Below, piece after piece: positions 1 through 5,691 of a DNA stretch of 7,819 bases. A model generated the notes under the pieces. The model saw only the letters and a program-made list of their open reading frames with translations, was not told where the DNA came from and did no database searches. Each line of letters opens with the position of its first letter. Positions within the stretch are counted from its first letter, which is position 1. Source of the stretch: Smithella sp. D17 (GTDB lineage: Bacteria; Desulfobacterota; Syntrophia; Syntrophales; Smithellaceae); NCBI GenBank assembly GCA_000753945.1, contig JQOA01000023.1, positions 1-7,819 on the forward strand, in the 5' to 3' direction. A program made the translations under genes and the position numbers.

Positions 1-1895
1 GATAAAGGTTCTGATAACTTGTGAAAATTAAACGGAATTGCCTCATATCTGCCATTATCATCCTTATCTTTCTCTTTTGAAAGACGCTCACAGAAAAATT
101 GAATCACCAATTCGGGAACATGTTTTGCTATTTCGCACAATATATCTTCTGCATGGTAATCAATTCTTTTTAAACAAAACAGATTATCGAGAATAGCTTT
201 GAGTTCAGTATTTCCCATATCTGCTATAACGTCTTTACGTTGTTTTCTAAACCAGACACTAAATATCCAGTTTGAGTTTTTATTAGCGGTCAGTTTTTCC
301 AAGGCAGGCATAAAAATACTTTTAATCAGAGGCTTATTCTTTTCATTATATTGCACAGAAACAATAGAAATTATCTGGTTTAATGTATTTAAGTCATTGC
401 TTGCTATAGCCTTATTTAATATTTTGTTAAGCAATTTTTCATTTAGTTCAGGCGAATATTCAAAGAATCTGGCAACGCTAAACAAATACTTTCCTTCATC
501 ACACCATTTCTCTATTAGGGAGTATACATCGCCTTTACGTTCCGTTTCCATAACACCACAAAATATTGCTATGATAAATCTCTCTAGTTGATCTGAAGTG
601 TCTAATAAAAGCTTTAGAGCTAAAGCTGGAGAGGTTTTGCCAAAATGCTCTAAAAACTTCCCAAAATAAGGAAATGTCGCCATGTCATTAGATTCAATAC
701 TTGCATAACTGATAATGCGCTTTTCCCATTCATTATAAGTTTCTTCATTAATAGCTTCCGCTAATTTCAGAGCTTCTTTTTCTCGAAACTTATCTTCGGA
801 TTCAAAATCTTCGCTTTCCGGCCCACTCTTTTCCCAATCATGAAAAATGCTCTCAAATCCTATGAGAATACGAAACTTCTGGTATTCTTTATTTTCATAC
901 AGTGTATCCCTGATTTCAAATGCTATCTTTCGAATAGTTTCGTCGAGAGTACCTTTATGATAAAAGATCCAATATGTATCGTGTTCAATTTTTTGCATGA
1001 TTTGCATATCGCCAGACGCCACAATATCTCTAATAAATCTCATCACGGTAATAGTATCCTCTATAATCATTGCCCTCACATCATCCCCATAATTGCCCAT
1101 ATGCGGTGTATGTGTTGCCGTTTCCATTGTGCACAGAACTGTCTTTTTTTGATCAATATTCTCTGCTAGCAAATAAAGATTCTGAAGTTCATCAAGTGCT
1201 TTTTTACGGATTTGTTTTACACCATCCTCTGCTGGCATCGCACCAGTGCGAAATGTAAAGGTTTTATAGTTAGACTTTGTTCCAGTAATAGTGGGAGAGA
1301 GTATCTGCGTACAGGAAACAATAATAGCGGAAAAATAATTTTTCTTTTGATTTTTATCAAACGAAGAAATTTTTTCCAGAACCTTTTCTTGAGGTTCCCA
1401 CCCAAGACCAAGCCAATTTTTTCCATCACCATAAAAAATATCAAGGTCATACTCAGCTAATTTGCTTATTCCCTGAATTGCTTGTTTGGCAACGTTTTCT
1501 TTTTCATGACAGGAATATTCAAAGAAAATATCAAGAATTTCTGATGGTTTATGATAACGTATATTTTCTAATACTTCGAGAGACTTAACAATCAAATCAA
1601 AATTATTTCGATACTCACTTAATTGTTCAGAAGAGAAGCCTAGTATATTTTCGTAGGTCAATTTCAGACTTTTCAATCTTTCTAAAAAATCTCTAATGGC
1701 CATAAACGCTTGTTCATAAACACGATAAGCTATTGTATCTAGTAATACCAAGTCGTCGACTATTTTTTCATACTGAGTCTCTTTTTGAAGTACTGCAATA
1801 ATTTTTGCAGATTCCTTCTTAATAGCTTCTTCAGCAACTTCTCCTGCAGTTTGAGCTAAGTTTTGTAGAGCTTTTTGTTTTAGATTTTTTTCCAT
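1..1895 (-). CDS. Large alpha-helical protein of unknown function, 3' end outside window
   Basis: I do not recognise this protein. Translating the minus strand from the ATG at 1893-1895 gives 631 codons without a stop up to the left edge, so the C-terminus is missing. The start is fixed by a TAATG overlap with the stop of the upstream PIN-domain gene, which implies translational coupling. The product is cytoplasmic in character: no signal peptide or membrane segment is visible. It is rich in Lys, Glu, Leu and Ile, with an amphipathic, possibly coiled-coil N-terminus (about residues 1-50) and a long series of predicted helices that could form a HEAT-like solenoid. A segment around residues 235-300 contains several His, Asp and Glu (METATHTPHMGNYGDD), but I cannot assign a catalytic motif. 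No Walker A, protease or methylase motif is visible in this part. The gene is AT-rich compared with the right half of the window. A scaffold or sensor partner for the PIN protein is a guess. Confidence 0.8.
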   Translation of the reverse strand, partial: MEKNLKQKALQNLAQTAGEVAEEAIKKESAKIIAVLQKETQYEKIVDDLVLLDTIAYRVYEQAFMAIRDFLERLKSLKLTYENILGFSSEQLSEYRNNFDLIVKSLEVLENIRYHKPSEILDIFFEYSCHEKENVAKQAIQGISKLAEYDLDIFYGDGKNWLGLGWEPQEKVLEKISSFDKNQKKNYFSAIIVSCTQILSPTITGTKSNYKTFTFRTGAMPAEDGVKQIRKKALDELQNLYLLAENIDQKKTVLCTMETATHTPHMGNYGDDVRAMIIEDTITVMRFIRDIVASGDMQIMQKIEHDTYWIFYHKGTLDETIRKIAFEIRDTLYENKEYQKFRILIGFESIFHDWEKSGPESEDFESEDKFREKEALKLAEAINEETYNEWEKRIISYASIESNDMATFPYFGKFLEHFGKTSPALALKLLLDTSDQLERFIIAIFCGVMETERKGDVYSLIEKWCDEGKYLFSVARFFEYSPELNEKLLNKILNKAIASNDLNTLNQIISIVSVQYNEKNKPLIKSIFMPALEKLTANKNSNWIFSVWFRKQRKDVIADMGNTELKAILDNLFCLKRIDYHAEDILCEIAKHVPELVIQFFCERLSKEKDKDDNGRYEAIPFNFHKLSEPL

Positions 1896-2860
1896 TAGTT
1901 TAGCTCCATAATTTCTAATATTTCCTGTATTACAACGGCCATTGCCTGATCACAGATTTCTCTCGATTCGGCATTCTGTCTGTTTGTAAGCCAAAAATTT
2001 TCAGTTTCAATTAAGAGATTTTCTTGTTTAAGGCGCTGAGCATTGCTTTCTATTTGCTCAGTATTATAATGCCTTCGTTCTAAAAGTAAGTATAAATCTT
2101 TTTTGCCCACGGGAGAGAACCATTGTATATATCCAAGTATCCGCTTTCTTATTTCGGCATCCAAAATATTCATATTTGCAAGTTTTGCACGAAGTTTATC
2201 TGTTATGCTTGGCAACTTAGTTAGGTATTCATTAGAACGATGGTCGGCTTTATTAATAAATCGCCGAAAAGATTCACTAAAAGTTGTAGATATTTGATAT
2301 TCATCTAGTGTATCTAAGCTAGGCTTTTCAAGTGTTGGAATATCCGCTTCCTCACCCATAATTTCTAATAGAAAGTTTTTAAAATCTCTGCAAACGGTGA
2401 ATCCAATCTTTTCAAAAGCCTGCACTAGAGCATTGTCACTACAAAGAATTAATGCGTTTTTTTCTAACTTTAAATCCGCAGTTGCTAAAACGTGGGCATC
2501 ACGCTGATCATTTTCGTTGTCTTGTTTGAAGTATAAATTGGTATTCTGCATGTGTAACACTGCTCGATCCGTGATGCCATTATCAGAGGGGATTACTATT
2601 ACACCGTGTTTTTCAAAAAGAATCTTGAACCATGTCAAATAACGATTGATTCCATCTGGATAAGGCACAACGCGATCGCCAGCGGAATCTTTTTCATATT
2701 GTTGCCTTCCTCTTTCCCACAATGTTGTTTCGCTTATATATAATCTTATTTTTCCCGCTTTTGATAAAGCGAGTAAGCTTGCTACATCCTTCTTAAAACT
2801 CATACTTCTGAGGGAGCTTGTATCAATATATATATTTTGAGGCGAGACTGGACAGTTCAT
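1895..2860 (-). CDS. PIN-like nuclease domain protein with C-terminal winged-helix-like region
   Basis: This 321-aa protein starts with a PIN-type fold. Acidic residues lie where the family places its metal ligands: D13 in IYIDTSS, E44/E49 in ISETTLWERGRQ, D118/D121 in NENDQRDAHVLATA and D142 in LILCSDN. PIN domains are usually Mg/Mn-dependent ribonucleases, so RNA cleavage is the likely activity. Residues about 165-235 are a helical linker; about 240-300 (QWFSPVGKKDLYLLLERRHY onward, ending near FWLTNRQN) resemble a winged helix that could bind nucleic acid. At over 300 aa it is far longer than a VapC toxin (about 130 aa), and no small antitoxin gene precedes it. The frame is open up to a TTG at 2890, but I chose ATG 2860 because AAGG lies 6 bases upstream (2867-2870) and the TTG abuts a TATAAT box. 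The stop overlaps the next gene by one base. The catalytic role is inferred from motif spacing only. Confidence 0.78.
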   Translation of the reverse strand: MNCPVSPQNIYIDTSSLRSMSFKKDVASLLALSKAGKIRLYISETTLWERGRQQYEKDSAGDRVVPYPDGINRYLTWFKILFEKHGVIVIPSDNGITDRAVLHMQNTNLYFKQDNENDQRDAHVLATADLKLEKNALILCSDNALVQAFEKIGFTVCRDFKNFLLEIMGEEADIPTLEKPSLDTLDEYQISTTFSESFRRFINKADHRSNEYLTKLPSITDKLRAKLANMNILDAEIRKRILGYIQWFSPVGKKDLYLLLERRHYNTEQIESNAQRLKQENLLIETENFWLTNRQNAESREICDQAMAVVIQEILEIMELN

Positions 2861-2866
2861 CGACGA

Positions 2867-2887
2867 CCTTATATTGCATGGATTATA
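2867..2887 (-). promoter_or_regulatory. Ribosome binding site and possible -10 box of the PIN gene
   Basis: On the minus strand a perfect TATAAT (plus-strand 2882-2887) is followed by AAGG (2867-2870), six bases before ATG 2860. No good -35 hexamer lies at 16-18 bases, so the promoter call is weak. If the -10 box is used, the transcript starts near 2875 with a leader of about 15 nt, which would exclude the in-frame TTG at 2890 as start. Confidence 0.35.
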
Positions 2888-3112
2888 CAATACCGTAAAG
2901 AATGATTTTTTGATGATTGCAAGTTGTAACCTAGCACAAAATTATAAATATGAAAAATGAAGATAACAGGAAATTATTGATTAAATTTACACTCACTGTC
3001 AAATCATGTTCTGTTTAAGGCAGCTTAATGAATATGTCGGATGGGCGCAATGAAATTTAATTTCCAAATTACCTTAATTATAGCTCTTTTTTTGTGGGGC
3101 TGTTCAAAAATG

Positions 3113-3143
3113 CTGATTCCAATTTGCAATCAAGATGACACTA
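3113..3143 (+). repeat. Left terminal inverted repeat of the IS630-type element
   Basis: It reads CTGATTCCA, then GCA, TCA, ATG and CACTA blocks inward, and matches the reverse complement of 4202-4232 at 23 of 31 positions with no gaps. It lies about 30 bases upstream of the transposase start. Confidence 0.7.
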
Positions 3144-3167
3144 TGATATATAATCGACATGGAGGTG
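3124..3167 (+). promoter_or_regulatory. Putative promoter and ribosome binding site of the transposase
   Basis: TTGCAA (3124-3129) and TATAAT (3149-3154) are separated by 19 bases, slightly long for a sigma-70 promoter. A strong GGAGGTG (3161-3167) lies just before ATG 3172 and fixes that start. The -35 element sits inside the left terminal repeat, so transposase binding at the end could repress its own gene. Confidence 0.45.
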
Positions 3168-3171
3168 AACC

Positions 3172-4223
3172 ATGTCGAGACAAGCAAATATCGGTAAGGA
3201 AGAAATTGAACGAGCAAAGCAGATGCGTGACAAGAGCAAGACGATAACCCAATACCGAAAGGCCCTTTCAGTGATATTAATAGGCAAGCTAGGTTTGACG
3301 GCTGACCTAGCTTCAGAAATACTTGGTGCAAGTCGGCGAACCATTTTCCGGAGCCGCGGCGATATTAGCAAGCAAGATGACACAGTCAGTAAATCATGGG
3401 GCGGACGACGGCATTCTTCAATGACCCTTGAAGAAGAAAAGGAATTCCTTAAAAAATGGGAAGATATGGCAACCGGTGGTGGTGTTTTGACCGTACCCCC
3501 GATCCATGCGGCTTTAACTGAACGATTGGGATATGATGTGCCAATGTCAACAACATACCGATTGTTGGCACGTCATGGTTGGCGAAAAATCCAGCCCGAC
3601 ACAAAGCATCCGAAAAGCGATCCGGCATTGCAGGACGAATTTAAAAAAAAATCTCCGAAGCAGTGGTTGCCGCCGGCATGAAAAATAAAGATCATTTACC
3701 TTTAAGGTTGATGTTTCAAGATGAAGCGCGTTTGGGTCGCATGAGCGATCCTCGATCCTGTTGGGCGCCTGCGCCCCACAGGCCAGTGGTGAACTTGGCT
3801 TTGGTTCGTGAGTTTCGCTACGAATATGCAGCCGTGAGTCCATGGGATGGTTGTCTTGATTTCATGACCGCCAAAAAGATGAATACGGATAATATGTCAC
3901 GTTTCTTACTTGAAGTTAGCAATGTGCACAAAGATGAGTTTGTCGTAATGGTTGTAGACGGCGCATCATCTCATCGCAGTAAAGAACTCAAAGTTCCGGA
4001 TAACATAGCACTGCTGAGGCTACCGCCTTATTCGCCTGAACTGAACCCAGCGGAACAGATATGGAACAAACTCAGAAGGGATTACTTTGCAAACCGTGTT
4101 TTCGATTCATTGGATGCAGCAACAGCACAAGCAGTGATTGGGCTTGAGGAAATGACGGCCAATAAATCGGCCATCCGTCAATTAACCAATTGGCACTGGA
4201 TTAGTGCCATTATGAATGCTTAA
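3172..4223 (+). CDS. IS630-family DDE transposase, two frames joined by -1 frameshift
   Basis: This enzyme would cut and move the surrounding element. Frame A (3172-3681) gives an N-terminal helix-turn-helix region (about residues 25-60, containing ASEILGASRRTIFRSRGD) followed by a second HTH-like region ending near STTYRLLARHGWRK. Frame B continues to 4223 and carries the catalytic core. A -1 shift on A9 at 3643-3651 joins FKKK to ISEAVVAAGMKN and yields 350 aa, the usual IS630 length. Numbered on the fusion, the catalytic triad is D184 (FQDEARLGR), D263 (VVDGASSH) and E295 (PPYSPELNPAEQIWNKLR), all present. Without shifting, frame A ends after 169 aa with no catalytic residues and may act as a DNA-binding inhibitor, as known for other split transposases. 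Slippage by RNA polymerase on A9 would give the same product. A disabling one-base mutation is the alternative, but the slippery run makes it less likely. Confidence 0.88.
3640..3653 (+). other. Slippery A9 run for -1 frameshifting in the transposase
   Basis: TTT followed by nine A and TC is read in frame A as Phe-Lys-Lys-Lys-Ser. Moving back one base at the last A gives Ile-Ser-Glu-Ala in frame B, which continues seamlessly. The A-AAA-AAA heptamer is a classic bacterial -1 site, and a run of nine also allows transcriptional slippage. I did not identify a convincing stimulatory Shine-Dalgarno sequence or pseudoknot. Confidence 0.7.
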
Positions 4224-4232
4224 TGGAATTAG
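4202..4232 (-). repeat. Right terminal inverted repeat of the IS630-type element
   Basis: Read on the minus strand it begins CTAATTCCA and ends GGCACTA, pairing with 3113-3143. It contains the end of the transposase frame and its stop codon (4221-4223). The TA at 4230-4231 is the likely right copy of the duplicated target. Confidence 0.7.
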
Positions 4233-4304
4233 ATGCAAGACGCGCAAGAACCGTATTGCGAGGCGTATATGATGATACGTTGAGCGATGCGGTTTGCAGC
4301 GCAA

Positions 4305-4321
4305 TCCCGATTTTATCGGGA
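4305..4321 (+). repeat. Perfect 7-bp hairpin
   Basis: TCCCGAT (4305-4311) and ATCGGGA (4315-4321) form a perfect stem around a TTT loop. It lies within the tail codons of the broken lipoprotein gene, 17 bases before the terminator stem. It could be a small interspersed palindrome; no second copy is seen in the window. Confidence 0.5.
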
Positions 4322-4337
4322 CAGATGAGCGCATTGT

Positions 4338-4354
4338 AAAGCCTTCGGCTTTTT
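4338..4354 (+). terminator. Intrinsic terminator after the interrupted lipoprotein gene
   Basis: AAAGCC (4338-4343), a three-base loop TTC and GGCTTT (4347-4352) form a six-pair stem, and the T run continues to 4354. The stem begins inside the TAA stop at 4337-4339. The U tract suits plus-strand transcription; on the minus strand only three A-derived U would follow, so it is a poor nikR terminator. Confidence 0.6.
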
Positions 4355-4428
4355 CCGGCAAGGAAGGTTACCAGTTATAATTACGCCTCGCTACGGGAAT
4401 GCGCTCCCGGTCAACAGCCCCTTTGGCG

Positions 4429-4845
4429 TCAGGGCAAATCTTTCCCTTTCGTCGCCATCATAAATCCCGCGTGCTTCACACTTTTGATGGACTTCAGCTT
4501 CTGATAGAGCTCCTCGATTTCTTTCGATTTGCCCTTGGTCACGATTATTTCAAAACAATTATGATGGTCGAGATGAATATGCTGTGTGGAAAGAATGCAG
4601 GCATGATAATCATGCTGAACATCAAGCACTTTAGTGACCAGCTCCCTGGTATGGTGATCATAAACGAGCGTTATCGCGCCGGTAACTTCTTTATTTTCCG
4701 TCCATTCCTTCTTGACCAGTTCCTCACGAATCATATCTCGAATGGCTTCTGAGCGGTTTGTGTATTTGTGCTGTTTGATGTGACGGTCAAATTTTTTTAA
4801 AAGATCATCTTCCAGCGATACGCCAAAACGAACAAGATCGGTCAT
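4429..4845 (-). CDS. nikR: Nickel-responsive transcriptional regulator NikR
   Basis: NikR is a cytoplasmic tetramer that binds nickel and then represses, or in some species activates, nickel uptake genes. The 138-aa product has a ribbon-helix-helix DNA-binding domain at residues 1-48 (VRFGVSLEDDLLKKFD, then NRSEAIRDMIREEL) and an ACT-like metal-binding domain from about 55 on. The four square-planar nickel ligands of E. coli NikR (H76, H87, H89, C95) match H78, H89, H91 and C97 here, in the segment from VQHDYH to NCFEI. The length is close to the family norm (about 133 aa). ATG 4845 is preceded by AAGGAAGGAA at five to six bases. It is the last gene of the minus-strand transport locus but has its own promoter in the 86-base gap after the radical SAM gene, with an operator-like repeat suggesting autoregulation. 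Confidence 0.95.
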   Translation of the reverse strand: MTDLVRFGVSLEDDLLKKFDRHIKQHKYTNRSEAIRDMIREELVKKEWTENKEVTGAITLVYDHHTRELVTKVLDVQHDYHACILSTQHIHLDHHNCFEIIVTKGKSKEIEELYQKLKSIKSVKHAGFMMATKGKDLP

Positions 4846-4870
4846 AATAGTTCCTTCCTTTCCAGAGTGC

Positions 4871-4896
4871 GTGTTTTACAAAGATACAAATAACAC
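4871..4896. promoter_or_regulatory. Probable NikR operator
   Basis: A dyad GTGTT (4871-4875), 16 intervening bases and AACAC (4892-4896) covers the nikR -10 element. E. coli NikR binds GTATGA-N16-TCATAC, a dyad of similar length, and from memory the deltaproteobacterial type has GTGTTAC/GTAACAC half-sites with a slightly wider spacing. Minus-strand reading gives GTGTTA at one end and AAACAC at the other. Its position predicts repression of nikR by its own product. Confidence 0.5.
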
Positions 4897-4910
4897 TACC
4901 CAATAGTCAA
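4881..4910 (-). promoter_or_regulatory. Sigma-70-like promoter of nikR
   Basis: On the minus strand TTGACT (plus 4905-4910) and TATCTT (plus 4881-4886) are separated by 18 bases. Transcription would start near 4874, about 30 nt before the ATG. The -10 box lies inside the inverted repeat at 4871-4896. Confidence 0.6.
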
Positions 4911-4931
4911 GAAAATTTTGCCATTCGTCAG

Positions 4932-5669
4932 CTACAATATCCGTGTCACCGCAAAACGATCGTCTCTTTCTGACAAGCTGAGTGCATGATCAGGCTCCAG
5001 CCTGGAACTAGCCACATTTTGGAGATGCCGCTGGCTAAGATTCTCAGCCATCATCATCTGTTCAACCGTGGGCTGTGGATAGGGTTGACCGGGAACGGGA
5101 ATGTATCCCATGATGTGAAAAGGAATATCCTTGTCCACTGAGGCTAGCCAGGCGGCGACGTCTTCCACCTGATCGAGATCAACAAGTCCCGGAACATAAA
5201 CCACATTAATTTTAAGATTCATTCCTACTTTGTGGGCGGCAGCCACATTTGCAAATATTTGATTTCTTTCCTGTCCCGTGATGGTCCGATGAAGATCTTC
5301 ATCCCAGGCCTTAAGACCGACATTGGCCCCGTCCAAGAAAGGCAAAGGAATTTTACTGCCGTTTGTATGTCCCAATCGAGTGCCGATATGGAGTTCTTCC
5401 TTGGCAAAGCGAAGTATTTCGGGCAAATCCTTTGCCACTGTTGGTTCTCCGCCCATGAAATAGAGATTCTTGATAGGAAGTTTCCGGAGGGCTTCCTTGA
5501 TTTCTTCTGTTTTCAAATACTGTTTCGGGGCCGGAAAGGACAAACCGGGTTTTCCAGATGGGCCACTATGAAGTTTATAGCTGCATGTCGGGCAACGGAA
5601 CGTGCATCCATAGTTGTGGACGGTAGCGAAACAATACTTTTCATTGTAGGTTATTTTGTAAAAAGCCAT
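4932..5669 (-). CDS. Radical SAM protein, PFL-activase-like, target unknown
   Basis: The 245-aa protein binds a 4Fe-4S cluster through C22-x3-C26-x2-C29 (GCTFRCPTC) and S-adenosylmethionine, with GGEP at 73-76 as the SAM amine-binding motif. Later strands are recognisable: GTRLGHTNGS near 96-105, VGLKAWDEDLHRTITG near 117-132, and LKINVVYVPGLVD near 152-164. HIMGYIPVPG (about 184-193) completes the barrel. The order resembles small activase-like enzymes (pyruvate formate-lyase activase, AmmeMemoRadiSam types). No SPASM or other auxiliary cluster domain is visible and the protein is single-domain. ATG 5669 has AAGGA seven bases upstream. It starts 22 bases after the membrane-protein gene, so it is probably co-transcribed with the ECF transporter. 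It may modify the transported compound or build a cofactor from it; the sequence does not identify the substrate. An oxygen-sensitive cluster fits an anaerobe. Confidence 0.85.
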   Translation of the reverse strand: MAFYKITYNEKYCFATVHNYGCTFRCPTCSYKLHSGPSGKPGLSFPAPKQYLKTEEIKEALRKLPIKNLYFMGGEPTVAKDLPEILRFAKEELHIGTRLGHTNGSKIPLPFLDGANVGLKAWDEDLHRTITGQERNQIFANVAAAHKVGMNLKINVVYVPGLVDLDQVEDVAAWLASVDKDIPFHIMGYIPVPGQPYPQPTVEQMMMAENLSQRHLQNVASSRLEPDHALSLSERDDRFAVTRIL

Positions 5670-5691
5670 GATTCATTCCTTTCTTGTTTTA

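Larger units (their letters stand above)
3116..4229 (+). mobile_element. IS630-family insertion sequence, about 1.1 kb
   Basis: The element carries one DDE transposase in two overlapping frames and is bounded by imperfect inverted repeats (3113-3143 against 4202-4232, 23 of 31 matching). IS630/Tc1-mariner elements insert at TA and duplicate it. Here a TA follows the right end (4230-4231), while the matching left position reads TG (3114-3115), so one copy may have mutated or the exact end may differ by a few bases. The size of about 1114 bp suits the family. The transposase motifs are intact, so the element may still be mobile. The right repeat overlaps the last codons of the transposase. Confidence 0.82.
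3050..4339 (+). pseudogene. Small lipoprotein gene interrupted by an IS630-type element
   Basis: The left fragment (3050-3115) encodes MKFNFQITLIIALFLWGC followed by SKML: a short positive N-terminus, a hydrophobic core and an LWGC lipobox with the acylated Cys at position 18. The right fragment (4232-4339) supplies 35 codons and TAA. Joining them through one TA dinucleotide (codon CTA) keeps the frame and gives a 57-aa lipoprotein, with a mature part of about 40 residues rich in Arg (DARRARTVLRG near its start, QMSAL at its end). The stop overlaps a terminator hairpin at 4338-4354, as expected for a real gene end. The ribosome binding site is poor (GGATGGG at 3039-3045); an in-frame ATG at 3041 is an alternative start. 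I do not recognise the family. As it stands, the left half reads through into a meaningless tail ending at 3247. The tail region also contains hairpins, so chance continuity is possible. Confidence 0.45.
4258..4391. repeat. 10-bp perfect inverted repeat bracketing two hairpins
   Basis: GCGAGGCGTA at 4258-4267 is the exact reverse complement of 4382-4391. The 114 bases between hold the hairpin at 4305-4321 and the terminator at 4338-4354, so the segment could fold into a multi-branched structure. The stretch 4355-4428 between the terminator and the end of nikR shows no gene. Confidence 0.4.

Noticed and set aside
631..675. GKT in the large helical protein as a Walker A motif
   Set aside because: The preceding glycine is seven residues away (FGKFLEHFGKT) instead of the five required by GxxxxGK[ST], and no Walker B follows.
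199..1460. Several plus-strand open frames of 60-130 codons
   Set aside because: They are shadows of the minus-strand large gene, which is open across the whole stretch, and they have no ribosome binding sites or recognisable products.
3041..3247. 68-codon plus-strand frame as an intact lipoprotein
   Set aside because: Only the first 22 or so codons look like a lipoprotein; the remainder is read out of frame through the end of the insertion sequence and into the transposase gene.
4223..4339. 38-codon gene starting at the TAATG overlap with the transposase stop
   Set aside because: It uses the same frame as the tail of the broken lipoprotein gene; its first codons lie in the right terminal repeat. 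The interrupted-gene reading explains more.
4273..4391. attC-like integron recombination site
   Set aside because: One GTTRRRY-like heptamer can be found, but no matching RYYYAAC core in the right order, and no integrase or cassette is present.
3096..4421. GGGGCTGTT (3096-3104) and its reverse complement (4413-4421) as the element ends
   Set aside because: Only nine bases match, they do not extend, and the left copy codes the lipobox. The repeats at 3113-3143 and 4202-4232 match over 31 positions.
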